Origin: Stenotrophomonas maltophilia
GTDB lineage: Bacteria; Pseudomonadota; Gammaproteobacteria; Xanthomonadales; Xanthomonadaceae
Reading direction: 5' to 3'
Length of the DNA: 64,000 nt
Assembly: GCF_900186865.1 (NCBI RefSeq)
Contig: NZ_LT906480.1
Span: 4,482,001 to 4,546,000, forward strand
Shown: positions 1-8,735 of the stretch, piece by piece
Position numbering within the stretch: the stretch's first letter is position 1
Layout: every line of letters begins with the position of its first letter
Program-made: the position numbers and the translations under genes
The notes under the pieces: generated by a model
The model's input: the letters and a program-made list of their open reading frames with translations, nothing else
The model's database searches: none
Told to the model about the DNA's origin: nothing

Positions 1-422
1 GTTGGCAGGCTGGGACCACCCGGTCCGCGCGCCGCACAATGGCCCAGTTTAACGCACTCGGGCCGGCAAACCGGAATGCCCTGTCTCACCAGCTGGAGAG
101 ACGGCGCGCCTTCATCCAGCCACACGGGACTTGAACGACCCCGCCGGTCCCGCTGGTGTCGCCCGCTGCCATCCCCATCTTCGGGAAGACAGTGAAATCC
201 GACACATACCGGGCTTCGAAGCGATCACGATACGCTGGGTTCCAGCCGGCGCCTGTCCCCGCCCTGCGATAGGGGTACACTGCCGGCCGTGAGCGTCCAG
301 GCATCCCGCCGAACGCACCGCGGCAGTGCGCCGCGAGGCAACGACGAGGGTCGCGCCACCGGGCATGGCCCAGTTCACCCACCTCCGGCATGGCCGGGTG
401 CAATCCAAGACGAGAAACCAAG
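1..422. other. Intergenic leader before trxA
   Basis: No gene is supported here. Reading frames crossing it on either strand lack recognisable domains. In E. coli rhlB diverges from trxA, but no RhlB start or motif is visible, so such a neighbour would lie outside the window. A TACACT hexamer at 277-282, with only a poor -35 match 17 bases upstream, is a possible but weak trxA promoter. Confidence 0.5.
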
Positions 423-752
423 ATGAGCGACAAGGTTGTACATGTCGGCGACGCCGACTTTGATAGCGCAGTGCTGAATTCCAAGGAACCGGTGCTGGTC
501 GATTTCTGGGCCGAATGGTGTGGCCCGTGCAAGATGATCGCCCCGGCGCTGGACGAACTGGCCGATGCCTACCAGGGCCGCGCCAAGATCGCCAAGGTCA
601 ACGTCGACCACAATCGTGCGCTGGCCGCCAAGTACCACGTGCGTTCGATCCCGTACCTGGTCGTGTTCAAGGACGGCGAGAAGGTCGGCGAGCAGATCGG
701 TGCGGTGGGCAAGGCCCAGCTGGCCGGCCTGCTGGACAAGGCCCTGGCCTGA
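423..752 (+). CDS. trxA: Thioredoxin
   Basis: Cytoplasmic thiol-disulfide reductase of 109 residues, the usual length for thioredoxin 1. It is recharged by thioredoxin reductase and donates electrons to ribonucleotide reductase, methionine sulfoxide reductases and other targets. The active site WCGPC places the redox cysteines at residues 33 and 36, and the cis-proline loop (SIPYL) has Pro77. I chose the ATG at 423 (MSDKVVHVG) over an in-frame ATG 33 bases upstream because the thioredoxin fold begins there. It lies 228 bases before rho on the same strand, as in E. coli where trxA precedes rho. Confidence 0.97.
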   Translation: MSDKVVHVGDADFDSAVLNSKEPVLVDFWAEWCGPCKMIAPALDELADAYQGRAKIAKVNVDHNRALAAKYHVRSIPYLVVFKDGEKVGEQIGAVGKAQLAGLLDKALA

Positions 753-764
753 TCCTGCTGTTTT

Positions 765-791
765 CCGGCAGCCGCCACCCGCGGCTGCCGG
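765..791 (+). other. GC-rich hairpin between trxA and rho
   Basis: A perfect 11-bp stem (765-775 with 781-791) with a 5-base loop follows the trxA stop. No T-tract follows, so it is not a standard intrinsic terminator. It could be an mRNA-stabilising hairpin or part of a Rho-dependent attenuation region, since rho commonly regulates itself through its leader. Confidence 0.4.
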
Positions 792-980
792 CGGACGCCC
801 TGCGTCCATGATGAATGCTGTTCCCGGCAGCCCTTGCACGGCGCCGCAGGCCGATGATAGTGTCGGCACATCCGGCCGCGTTCGCGTGCCGCACCCTCTG
901 GACGCAGTTTCTTCCAGACCCATTCCCAACGTTCGCCGCCCCAGCCGGGCGCTCGCACCTTCAAGCGAGGAATAACGCTC

Positions 981-2720
981 TTGTCCGATAACACTTCCGA
1001 AACCGGCAGCGCCGATGCGCCCGCCGAAAAGCGCGTGCGCAAGCCCCGCGTGAGCAAGGCCGCCGCCCCGGCAGCCGCCGAAACCAGCGCCGCTCCGGCG
1101 CAGCCGACCCTGCCGCTGGCCGCCGCGCCCGAGGCACCGGCCCCCGCACCGAGCGCGCCCGCCGCCGAGGCCCCTGCCAGCAGTGGCGGTGGCGAAGGTG
1201 GTGAGGGTCGCGAATCCGGCCAGCCGCGGCAGCAGAACCACCAGGGCGGTGGCCAGAACCAGGGCCAGAACCCGTACAACCAGAACGGCCAGCAGGGCCA
1301 GGGGCAAGGCCAGGGCAACCGCCGTGACCGCTTCCGCAACCGCCGCGACCGTGACCGCAACAACAACCGCTTCCGCGACGACGGCATGCCCAACGACGGC
1401 GGCGAGCAGCAGCCCTTCGTGCCGCGTCCGCACGCCAACGTGCCGGAAGGCTTCCCGGTCTATTCGCTGAGCGACCTCAAGCGCATGCCGGCACAGAAGC
1501 TGCTGGAAATCGCCGAGCAGCTGCAGATCTCCGAAGGCGTGGCACGCGCCCGCAAGCAGGATGTGATCTTCGCCCTGCTGAAGGTACTGACCCGCCACGG
1601 TGACGGCGTCGCCGCCGACGGCGTGCTGGAAATCCTGCCGGACGGCTTCGGCTTCCTGCGCGCGGCCGAAGCCAGCTACCTGGCCGGCCCGGACGACACC
1701 TATATCTCGCCCAGCCAGATCCGCCGCTTCAACCTGCGCACCGGCGACCATATCTCCGGCCGCATCCGCTTCCCGAAGGACGGCGAGCGCTACTTCGCGC
1801 TGAACATCGTCGACACCATCAACGGCGAGCCGATCGAAGCGTCGAAGAACAAGGTGCTGTTCGAGAACCTGACCGCCCTGTTCCCGCGCCGCCGCTTCAC
1901 CCTGGAGCGCGGCAACGGTTCGTCGGAAGACATCACCGGCCGCATCCTCGACCTGATGGCGCCGCAGGGCAAGGGCCAGCGCTCGCTCATCGTGTCGCAG
2001 CCGAAGGCCGGCAAGACCATGATGATGCAGCAGGTCGCCACCGCCATCACCACCAACCACCCGGACGTGCACCTGATCGTGCTGCTGATCGACGAGCGCC
2101 CGGAAGAAGTGACCGAAATGCAGCGCACCGTGCGCGGCGAGGTCATCAGCTCGACCTTCGACGAACCGGCCGCGCGCCACGTGCAGGTGGCCGAAATGGT
2201 CATCGAGCGCGCCAAGCGCCTGGTCGAGCACAAGAAGGACGTGGTGATCCTGCTCGACTCGATCACCCGCCTGGCCCGCGCCTACAACAACGTGGTGCCG
2301 AGCTCGGGCAAGGTGCTGACCGGTGGCGTGGACGCCAACGCCCTGCACCGCCCGAAGCGCTTCTTCGGTGCCGCGCGCAACGTGGAAGAAGGCGGCAGCC
2401 TGACCATCATCGCCACCGCGCTGGTCGACACCGGCTCGAAGATGGACGAGGTGATCTACGAAGAGTTCAAGGGCACCGGCAACAGCGAAGTGCACCTGAG
2501 CCGTCGCATCGCTGAAAAGCGCGTGTTCCCGGCCATCGACATCAACCGTTCCGGCACCCGCCGCGAAGACCTGCTGATCGAACCGGAACTGCTGCAGAAG
2601 ATCTGGATCCTGCGCAAGCTGCTGCATCCGATGGATGAAATGGCCGCGATGGAGTTCCTGCTGGACAAGATGAAGAACACCAAGTCCAACGACGAGTTCT
2701 TCGGTTCGATGAAGCGCTGA
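981..2720 (+). CDS. rho: Transcription termination factor Rho with long disordered N-terminal extension
   Basis: Hexameric RNA-dependent ATPase that terminates transcription. The start is TTG at 981, preceded by a GCGAGG ribosome site. At 579 residues it is about 160 longer than E. coli Rho (419). The extra length is at the N-terminus. Residues 1-70 are Ala/Pro-rich. Residues about 70-140 are Gly/Gln/Asn-rich and then Arg/Asp/Asn-rich, typical of disordered, RNA-binding sequence. The Rho core starts near residue 160 (YSLSDLKRM), followed by the cold-shock-like RNA-binding domain and the RecA-like motor. The Walker A PKAGKT is at 341-346, and the [10 protein letters not shown] and [13 protein letters not shown] motor motifs are intact. 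The core is standard; only the extension is unusual. Confidence 0.97.
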   Translation: MSDNTSETGSADAPAEKRVRKPRVSKAAAPAAAETSAAPAQPTLPLAAAPEAPAPAPSAPAAEAPASSGGGEGGEGRESGQPRQQNHQGGGQNQGQNPYNQNGQQGQGQGQGNRRDRFRNRRDRDRNNNRFRDDGMPNDGGEQQPFVPRPHANVPEGFPVYSLSDLKRMPAQKLLEIAEQLQISEGVARARKQDVIFALLKVLTRHGDGVAADGVLEILPDGFGFLRAAEASYLAGPDDTYISPSQIRRFNLRTGDHISGRIRFPKDGERYFALNIVDTINGEPIEASKNKVLFENLTALFPRRRFTLERGNGSSEDITGRILDLMAPQGKGQRSLIVSQPKAGKTMMMQQVATAITTNHPDVHLIVLLIDERPEEVTEMQRTVRGEVISSTFDEPAARHVQVAEMVIERAKRLVEHKKDVVILLDSITRLARAYNNVVPSSGKVLTGGVDANALHRPKRFFGAARNVEEGGSLTIIATALVDTGSKMDEVIYEEFKGTGNSEVHLSRRIAEKRVFPAIDINRSGTRREDLLIEPELLQKIWILRKLLHPMDEMAAMEFLLDKMKNTKSNDEFFGSMKR

Positions 2721-2742
2721 TCCACGGCATTGCATCGAAAAG

Positions 2743-2774
2743 AACCTGCCGCTCGCTGCGGCAGGTTTTTTTTT
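2743..2774 (+). terminator. Intrinsic terminator of rho
   Basis: A 10-bp perfect stem (2743-2752 with 2758-2767) with a TCGCT loop runs into a T-tract ending at 2774. It lies 22 bases after the rho stop codon. Confidence 0.93.
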
Positions 2775-2929
2775 GCCTGCAGGGCGACCCACTTCACTTC
2801 ACCGCCGCCCGGTTTTGGCGATAATCCGCCCGATGCCCTGCCCGGCCCCGAGGGCCTGGCCACCGATTCCCGCTGTCGCCCCTTCCGGAGAACCGGTCGG
2901 GTCCAGCCTCCTGCCGGATCCGTCGACGC

Positions 2930-4504
2930 ATGCGAACGCTGTCTCCCCGCCTCAACCTGGGCAAGCTGATCCTCGCCCTGGCCCTGCTCAGCGCCATCAT
3001 CGCGCTGGCCAACACCCTGCTGGCCAGCTACCGGGTGCAGCGCGACCAGCTGGTCGGCAACACCCTGGAGGCCAACCGCGTCTACGCAACCAAACTGGCC
3101 GAAACGACCCAGAACTTCCTGCTGGCTGCCCAGCAGGAACTGGCCTACGCCGCCACGCGGCTCGGCCAGGGCAACCTCGACCCGGCACAGGCCCAGGACG
3201 AAGCCAGCCGCCTGCAGCTGCAGACCAACAGCTTCAACTCTTCGCTGGTGGTGGATGCCGACGGCCTGGTGATCGCCACCTCGCCGCAGACCCTGCAGCT
3301 GCAGGGCGAAGTACTGCACAGCGTCGGCAACAATGCCGCGCTGGCCGCGCGCCAGCCGATGATCAGCGACCCGTACCAGTCGGCCACCGGCAAGCTGCTG
3401 GTCTCGCTGTCGCACCCGATCTTCGATCGCCAGGGCCACTACCGTGGTTACGTCAGCGGCACCCTGTACCTGCGCCAGCGCAGCGCACTGCACACGCTGC
3501 TGGGCAAGCACTACTACCGTGATGGTTCCTACCTGTACGTGGTCGATCGCCATGGCCGCCTGCTGTACCACGCCGATGGCAAGCGGGTGGGCGACTACGT
3601 GGTCGGCAACCCCGCAGTAAAGGCCGTGGTGCGCGGCGAGCGTGGCGCGCAGCAGGTGCGCAACAACCTGGGCGTTTCGATGCTGGCCGGCTATGCGCCG
3701 GTGGCGGCCACCGGCTGGGGCATCATCGCCCAGCGCCCGACCGAGGCCACGCTGCAGCCGCTGTCGCGGTTGATGACTGCGGTAATCTGGAACGCAATCC
3801 CGCTGGGCCTGCTGTCGCTGCTGATCACCTGGTGGTTCGCCCGTCGCATCTCGATGCCGCTGTGGCAGCTCGCACGCAACGTGCAGGGCGGCGAAGACAC
3901 TGGCAATGCGATCAGCCACGTCAGCGGCATCCGCGCGTGGTACTTCGAGGTCGCCCAGCTCAAGCAGGCGGTACTGCACAGCTTCAATGCGCTGCAGGAC
4001 CGCATCGGCACGCTCAACCGCGCCAGCCGCACCGATCCGCTGACCAGTCTTCTCAACCGCCGCGGCCTGCAGCAGGCGCTGGATGCCCTGCAGGTACAGG
4101 GCATCCCGTTCGCGATCCTGGCGCTGGACATCGATCGCTTCAAATCGATCAATGACAACCACGGCCATGACGTCGGCGACGCTGCCATCGTCCACATCGC
4201 CAACCAGATGCGCCGCTACTCGCGCGACAGCGACATCCTCTGCCGCGCCGGTGGCGAGGAGTTCCTGCTGCTGTTGCCGGGCATCAGCGCCGAGTCAGCG
4301 CGACAGGCTGGCGAGCGTCTGCGCCAGCACATTGCCGACCATCCGTTTGAACCGGTCGGCACCATCACCGTCTCGCTGGGCGTGGCCCACTTCCCCAGTT
4401 TCCATGTCGATGCCGAGCAGGCACTGCGGCTGGCCGACAAGGCGCTGTACCTGGCCAAGGAACAGGGCCGCAACCGGGTGGTGGTCTACCCCTACGCCGA
4501 TTGA
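2930..4504 (+). CDS. Membrane-bound diguanylate cyclase with periplasmic Cache-like sensor
   Basis: A 524-residue inner-membrane protein predicted to make cyclic di-GMP from two GTP. A transmembrane segment lies at about 11-32. A periplasmic region of about 250 residues follows and looks like a double-Cache sensor (note SLVVDADGLVIATS and YLYVVDRHGRLLYH). A second membrane segment lies near 283-303, then a HAMP-like linker and a GGDEF domain. The catalytic motif GGEEF is intact at 441-445. RDSD at 432-435 sits exactly five residues upstream and forms the inhibitory I-site (RxxD), so product inhibition is expected. The ligand is unknown. It stands alone between the rho terminator and a convergent gene. 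Confidence 0.9.
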   Translation: MRTLSPRLNLGKLILALALLSAIIALANTLLASYRVQRDQLVGNTLEANRVYATKLAETTQNFLLAAQQELAYAATRLGQGNLDPAQAQDEASRLQLQTNSFNSSLVVDADGLVIATSPQTLQLQGEVLHSVGNNAALAARQPMISDPYQSATGKLLVSLSHPIFDRQGHYRGYVSGTLYLRQRSALHTLLGKHYYRDGSYLYVVDRHGRLLYHADGKRVGDYVVGNPAVKAVVRGERGAQQVRNNLGVSMLAGYAPVAATGWGIIAQRPTEATLQPLSRLMTAVIWNAIPLGLLSLLITWWFARRISMPLWQLARNVQGGEDTGNAISHVSGIRAWYFEVAQLKQAVLHSFNALQDRIGTLNRASRTDPLTSLLNRRGLQQALDALQVQGIPFAILALDIDRFKSINDNHGHDVGDAAIVHIANQMRRYSRDSDILCRAGGEEFLLLLPGISAESARQAGERLRQHIADHPFEPVGTITVSLGVAHFPSFHVDAEQALRLADKALYLAKEQGRNRVVVYPYAD

Positions 4505-4505
4505 C

Positions 4506-4530
4506 GCGGAGCCGGGCGGGCCGGCTCCGC
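4506..4530. terminator. Hairpin between convergent genes
   Basis: A 10-bp perfect stem (4506-4515 with 4521-4530) starts two bases after the cyclase stop and eight bases from the stop of the convergent gene. It has no T-tract on either strand, so it is only a possible weak bidirectional terminator. Confidence 0.45.
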
Positions 4531-4538
4531 AGTGATCG

Positions 4539-5426
4539 TCAGCCCTGCTCCAGCGGCGTCAGCAGGCGCAGGCCGCGCTTGGCGCCGTCCACCATGTAGA
4601 TGCCGCCCTCGGGCAGCAGGTCGCTGCCGGCCTGCTCGATCGCATCTGCCTTCCGCCACGGCACGGCCTGCCGTGGGCCCGGGATGAAGGCACGCCAGCG
4701 GCCATAGCGCTCCGCTCCATTGGGATCATCGTTCAGGCCGAAATTGACCGGTATGCGTACCGTCCAGCTGTCGCGGGTGCTGGCTTCGCCGGTGGTCGGT
4801 GGGTTGAACGTCCACTTGCGGGCACTGCTGACGGCGGCCCTGGCCAGGATTTCGCGCATCTTGGCAAGGGTGCGCTCGCGTCCGACTACGGTCATGTTCA
4901 CCTGCTCGGCAACGACATCGGCCACCGTGCCGTCACGCGCGATCCTGACCACCAGCAGCACTTCGCCTTGGCCGCCACTCCGATAGACCTCTTCCGGATA
5001 ACGCGGGGGCGCCATGCGACCTTGGGTCACCGAATCTGTGGCTTTCTCATCGTACTCGCTGAAGTTGACGCTGGTCATGCTGACTTCGTAGCCACCATCG
5101 GCCATGGCCTTGCCCCGCAGGCGCACCCGCAATGGCGCACGTGCCGCCACCGCCATGCCATCGCGCAGGGTGGGTTCGAAGCGCCAGCCACCGATGGTGC
5201 CCTCCACGAAGGACGCGATGCTCGGAGACAGCATCGACTTCTGGTCCAGTACCAACGAACTGACCGCGCCCTCGGGCGTGACCTCGATATGGCCAGAGAG
5301 CACCATGCTCATCTCCGCGGTGGCACGCACCGCGCGCGTGGTCTGTGCGCTGGCATCGCCGGCGAACAGTGGGGTGCCGGCACCAACGGCCAACGCGAGA
5401 GCGAGAAACAGGGGGGGACGCATCAT
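4539..5426 (-). CDS. Secreted protein with TonB C-terminal-like domain
   Basis: A 295-residue protein with an N-terminal signal peptide (LFLALALAVGAGTPLFAGDASA, split here only by description; cleavage probably near residues 25-30). The region around residues 150-230, with PPRYPEEVYRSGGQGEV, VRIARDGTV and SARKWTFNP, matches the TonB C-terminal fold of energy-transducer-like proteins. There is no N-terminal anchor plus proline spacer as in true TonB, so it is probably a periplasmic or envelope protein that reuses the fold. The start is taken at the first of two adjacent ATGs because the signal peptide begins there; the frame stays open upstream but encodes nothing recognisable. Function unknown. 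It lies 61 bases downstream of aceK and could be co-transcribed with it. Confidence 0.75.
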   Translation of the reverse strand: MMRPPLFLALALAVGAGTPLFAGDASAQTTRAVRATAEMSMVLSGHIEVTPEGAVSSLVLDQKSMLSPSIASFVEGTIGGWRFEPTLRDGMAVAARAPLRVRLRGKAMADGGYEVSMTSVNFSEYDEKATDSVTQGRMAPPRYPEEVYRSGGQGEVLLVVRIARDGTVADVVAEQVNMTVVGRERTLAKMREILARAAVSSARKWTFNPPTTGEASTRDSWTVRIPVNFGLNDDPNGAERYGRWRAFIPGPRQAVPWRKADAIEQAGSDLLPEGGIYMVDGAKRGLRLLTPLEQG

Positions 5427-5487
5427 TGCCGGATCCTTGGTGATGAATGGCGAGAGTACCTCAGTCCCAACACCCATGACAGCTGGC

Positions 5488-7218
5488 TCACGCCAACCGG
5501 TGCCCGCCAGCATAGGGCGGCGTGTCCGGATAGTCACCGCGGGCGAAACGTTCCTGCAGGCCCTGCCACCAGCCCGGGTCGAACAGGTGCCGGTAGTGCT
5601 CGCGCACCGCTGCCAGCTCTGCAGCGGGCAGGCCCATGAACGGGCCGAAGCGCTCGGGAAACACGTCGCGCGGACCCACATGGAACCATGGCTCGTCGGA
5701 CATCGCTTCCTCCGGCGTACGCGGCTGCGGCCAGGCGCGGAACACGCAGTCGCTGACCAGGCACAGCTCGTCGTAGTCGTAGAATACGGCCCGGCCATGC
5801 CGTGATACGCCGAAATTCTTCGGCAGCATGTCACCGGGGAAGATGTTGTTGCGCGCCATGTCGGTGATCGCCTGCGCATAGTCGAGCACCGCCGCCCGCA
5901 CCGCCTCCCCGCCCTGCTCGCGCAGGTAGAGATTCAAGGGACGAAAACGACGCTGCACATAGCACAGTGCGACTTCAACCTCATCGCCATCGATGCGTAC
6001 GCTCTGCGCGCACTGCTGCAGCAGTTCATCCAGCAGGGCCGGCGCAAAGCGCTCGCGCGGGAAGCGCAGATGACGATAGGGCTGCGCATCGAGCAGGCGG
6101 CCGACACGATCGAGGTTGAACACCAGCGCGTACTTCTCTTCCACCTGCTGCCGCGACATCGCCTTGGGCCACGCGAAACGGTCGCGGATCAGCTTGAACA
6201 CCAGCGGGTAACTGGGCAGGGTGAACACCGCCATGACCATGCCCGGCGTGCCCTCGGCATGCACCAGCCGCTCCTGCGGGTGCTCGTTGAAATGACGGAA
6301 GAAGGTGCGGTAGCGCTCGGTCTTGCCCTGCTTGGCGCGGCCCAGCACGGTGTAGATCTCATCGATGGGCTTGCCCGGCAGCAGACTGCGCAGGAACACC
6401 ACCGCATCACCGACCGTGGCCAGGTTGGCCTGGAAATAGCTGCGTGACACGCCGAACAGGTGGGCCACGTCCCGGCGCCGGGTCAGCACCGCATCGGCGC
6501 GCAGGCCACGCTCGTCGTTCACCAGGGCAATCACGCACGGCGAGAACCGGTGCTCGCCGAACACGCGGCCAACCAGGTAAGCGCGGCGCTCGCGGTAGAA
6601 CACCGTGTCGAGCAGCTCGATGCTGCGTACCGGCGTATCGCCCCAGTGGGCCAGGTCATCCTGCAGGCGCACCGCGATGGCCGCGGCGCAGCGCAGCTGG
6701 TGCGCATAGGGGATATCGAAGCGATAGTCGGCCAGCACCCGCTGCAGCGCCTCCACCGGCCGCGTCGGCGAAACCGCGTAGGTATGCCGCGCCACCGGGT
6801 GGGTGATGGCATCGGAGGGTTCGACATCGAAGGCGATGAACTCCAGCGCCGGGTCCACGCCGCGGGTAGCGAACAGGCGTCGCGACAACGTGTTGTAGAA
6901 GGTCTTGTACAGCTCCGCGTCGATCAGGCCCTGCAGCAGCGCGCTGTAGCGGGCGTGCACCCGCAACCACAGCGCGCGCTCGCCGATCGCGTCACCGGCG
7001 AGGCGGCGCAGCGCATCCATCTGCTCGGCGATGCACAGGTCGTACAGGGCGATGCGCTCGACCGCATCCTGCCGGGCGCCGGCCCAGTCGCGCTGCTCGA
7101 AGCGCTGCCGCGCCCGCGCGGTGATCGCCGCAAAGCGGGCGTGGTACTGCTCGAAACCGTCGCGGATGGCTACCGCGATGCGCGGTGCCAGCTCGGCAGC
7201 GATGTCAGGCCTGGACAT
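5488..7218 (-). CDS. aceK: Isocitrate dehydrogenase kinase/phosphatase
   Basis: A 576-residue AceK, close to the 578 of E. coli. This bifunctional enzyme phosphorylates and dephosphorylates isocitrate dehydrogenase, switching carbon between the TCA cycle and the glyoxylate shunt. Family-typical segments include [13 protein letters not shown] (ATP-binding), [14 protein letters not shown] FKLIRDRF, and [28 protein letters not shown] with the kinase-like catalytic and metal-binding residues. The start is ATG at 7218 ([10 protein letters not shown]); the upstream in-frame extension reads through a SMAG palindrome and was excluded. Unlike enterobacteria, aceB and aceA are not adjacent. The isocitrate dehydrogenase gene nearby encodes the monomeric type, which is not the classical AceK substrate. 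Confidence 0.96.
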   Translation of the reverse strand: MSRPDIAAELAPRIAVAIRDGFEQYHARFAAITARARQRFEQRDWAGARQDAVERIALYDLCIAEQMDALRRLAGDAIGERALWLRVHARYSALLQGLIDAELYKTFYNTLSRRLFATRGVDPALEFIAFDVEPSDAITHPVARHTYAVSPTRPVEALQRVLADYRFDIPYAHQLRCAAAIAVRLQDDLAHWGDTPVRSIELLDTVFYRERRAYLVGRVFGEHRFSPCVIALVNDERGLRADAVLTRRRDVAHLFGVSRSYFQANLATVGDAVVFLRSLLPGKPIDEIYTVLGRAKQGKTERYRTFFRHFNEHPQERLVHAEGTPGMVMAVFTLPSYPLVFKLIRDRFAWPKAMSRQQVEEKYALVFNLDRVGRLLDAQPYRHLRFPRERFAPALLDELLQQCAQSVRIDGDEVEVALCYVQRRFRPLNLYLREQGGEAVRAAVLDYAQAITDMARNNIFPGDMLPKNFGVSRHGRAVFYDYDELCLVSDCVFRAWPQPRTPEEAMSDEPWFHVGPRDVFPERFGPFMGLPAAELAAVREHYRHLFDPGWWQGLQERFARGDYPDTPPYAGGHRLA

Positions 7219-7284
7219 GCATGGCTCACCCGGGAGGACCGGCTTCACCATACGCTGGCGTGTGCGATGCCGTCGAGCGCGAAG

Positions 7285-7360
7285 GTAGTGCCGGCCGCTG
7301 GCCGGCAGCACCTGGACCGTCGATGAATCGATGCAGATGCCGGCCAGCAGCCGGCACTAC
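7285..7360. repeat. SMAG (GTAG-headed REP) inverted pair
   Basis: A GTAG-headed palindrome at 7285-7306 faces a mirror copy at 7339-7360 that ends in CTAC. Both stems are GCCGGCC with complement GGCCGGC. The pair fills the gap between aceK and the roadblock operon. This is the most frequent repeat form in the window. Confidence 0.9.
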
Positions 7361-7364
7361 TGGC

Positions 7365-7724
7365 TCAGATCGCCAGTTCGGCTTCCACGTCCTGCACCTT
7401 GCGCCGCGCCAATGCCAGGTTGGACCTGGTACGGTCCAGCACGATGTAGAAGAACAGGCCCTTCTTCTTCGCCACTGGGCGCATGATGTGGTACGCCTTG
7501 CCCAACGAGATCAGGATGTCCTCGATGCTGTCGTTGAGGTTCAGCGATGCGGCGGTCTTCATCTTGGCACGGATCACTTCGGTGTTGCCGGCGGCGGCCA
7601 CTTCCATGTCCATGCCGGCACCGGCTTCGCCCAGCAGCATGCCGCTTTCATAGTCGACCAGCGCCACTGCCTGCGCGCCGTCGATGCCCATCAATGCGTT
7701 CAACGATTCATTCAGTCCAGCCAC
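7365..7724 (-). CDS. Roadblock/LC7 domain protein (second of two)
   Basis: A 119-residue protein made of a single roadblock/LC7 fold: LNESLNALMGIDGAQAVALVD, then an acidic, Met-rich helix, the conserved SIEDILISLGKAYHIMRP strand-helix, and a C-terminal helix. Proteins of this fold (MglB, CvnB) act as partners or activators of small GTPases. The start is GTG at 7724, with AAGGGG seven bases upstream. It is the last gene of a four-gene minus-strand operon, 53 bases after the neighbouring roadblock gene. The specific cellular role is unknown. Confidence 0.8.
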   Translation of the reverse strand: MAGLNESLNALMGIDGAQAVALVDYESGMLLGEAGAGMDMEVAAAGNTEVIRAKMKTAASLNLNDSIEDILISLGKAYHIMRPVAKKKGLFFYIVLDRTRSNLALARRKVQDVEAELAI

Positions 7725-7777
7725 GTCGCACCCCTTGTCGATGTTGGTTCGAGCCCCTCGTTCCCCTGCGGCCGGGC

Positions 7778-8194
7778 TCACGATCCGCCGAGTTCGGCCA
7801 GGATCGCCTGGCCACATTCCCTGCTCTGCCACAGCACCTGGCCGATCACGCTGCGCTGGTCGCAAGCCGCCATCAGCAGCAGCGGTGCGCGTCCCTCGGC
7901 CTGGATCGCCAGCATCAGCACCTTGCCGCCCGCGGCTTCCAGCATCAGCGTCTGCAGATCCCCAAGCACCAGTTCGCGCCCCACTGCTGCAGCCAGCGCC
8001 AGCATCGCGCTGGTCATCGCTGCCAGGCGTTCACCGCGCCCTTCGGCACCGGCACTGACCAGGGCGAAGCCATCCACACTGGCCAGCACCACCGTGCGTA
8101 TGCCTTCCACCCGCTGCTGCAGGTCTCGCAGCAAGGGCTGCAGGCGCTCACGCTGGCCGGCGTCGGGCAGTAGCGCCACCTGTCCGTCAGCCAT
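7778..8194 (-). CDS. Roadblock/LC7 domain protein (first of two)
   Basis: A 138-residue roadblock/LC7 protein: LLRDLQQRVEGIRTVVLASVDGFALVSAG is the conserved first helix and strands, followed by a long Met/Ala-rich helix and LMLEAAGGKVLMLAI. Its start overlaps the end of the GTPase gene by 8 bases, so the two are probably translationally coupled and the products probably interact. Compared with the other roadblock gene it has a longer N-terminus. By analogy with MglB and conservon CvnB it may control nucleotide exchange or hydrolysis by the adjacent GTPase. Confidence 0.8.
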   Translation of the reverse strand: MADGQVALLPDAGQRERLQPLLRDLQQRVEGIRTVVLASVDGFALVSAGAEGRGERLAAMTSAMLALAAAVGRELVLGDLQTLMLEAAGGKVLMLAIQAEGRAPLLLMAACDQRSVIGQVLWQSRECGQAILAELGGS

Positions 8195-8735
8195 GCGCGG
8201 CCACCAGTGCGTGCGCTTCCATCTCGCCCATCAATACATCCATCAGCAGCAATCCCTGTTCGCGGTCGCGGGCATCCACCGCCAGCAAAGGCAGCGGTTG
8301 ATCATCGAGGCTCGCACGTGCGAGCCACTCATCCAGCGCGGCGTGCGGTGCCTGGTCGAGATGGGTGACGGCCACCACCAGCGCCAATGACGATGCGAAC
8401 GGCCGCAACACCTGCAGATAATCCTCCAGTTCGGCAACCACGCCCGCGCGCCGCGCATCCAGCAGCAGCACGGCGCCGCGGGCGCCCTGCAGCAGGATCG
8501 GCCAGAGGAAATCGAAGCGCTGCTGGCCCGGCGTGCCATACAGGCGCAGCCGCTCGCCATTGGGCAGGTCGATATCCGCATAGTCCAGGGCGACCGTGGT
8601 GGAGGCCTTGTCGGCACCGAGGCGGTCGCTGTTGGCCACGTCGGTGTCGACCACCGCGCCGGCTGCGATGCTGCGCACCAGGGTCGACTTGCCACTGCCC
8701 ATGCCGCCCAGCACCACCACCTTGTGCTCACGCAT
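8187..8735 (-). CDS. Conservon-type small GTPase
   Basis: A 182-residue Ras-like GTPase. The P-loop GGMGSGKST is at residues 10-18, TTVALDY is the switch-I-like segment near 46-52, G3 is GTPGQQRF at 67-74, and the base-recognition loop THLD at 124-127 replaces NKxD. The TTVA(M/L)DY, GTPGQ.RF and GAVLLLDARR pattern is that of the CvnD GTPases of actinobacterial conservons. The start is ATG at 8735 (MREHKVVVLGG), inside the last codons of the upstream gene (8-base overlap). Downstream it overlaps the first roadblock gene by 8 bases. Probably a signalling switch; effector and trigger are unknown. Confidence 0.88.
   Translation of the reverse strand: MREHKVVVLGGMGSGKSTLVRSIAAGAVVDTDVANSDRLGADKASTTVALDYADIDLPNGERLRLYGTPGQQRFDFLWPILLQGARGAVLLLDARRAGVVAELEDYLQVLRPFASSLALVVAVTHLDQAPHAALDEWLARASLDDQPLPLLAVDARDREQGLLLMDVLMGEMEAHALVAAHG

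Noticed and set aside
1..120. Start of rhlB on the minus strand
   Set aside because: Expected from E. coli gene order, but no helicase motif or RhlB-like N-terminus is readable before the window edge.
375..2792. 805-codon minus-strand open frame over trxA-rho
   Set aside because: It is antisense to two certain genes, is His/Gln/Ala/Val-rich from GC-biased third positions, and has no domain. The same applies to the long antisense frames at 17535-21206, 20989-24279, 24382-27597, 57741-60581 and 60784-62472.
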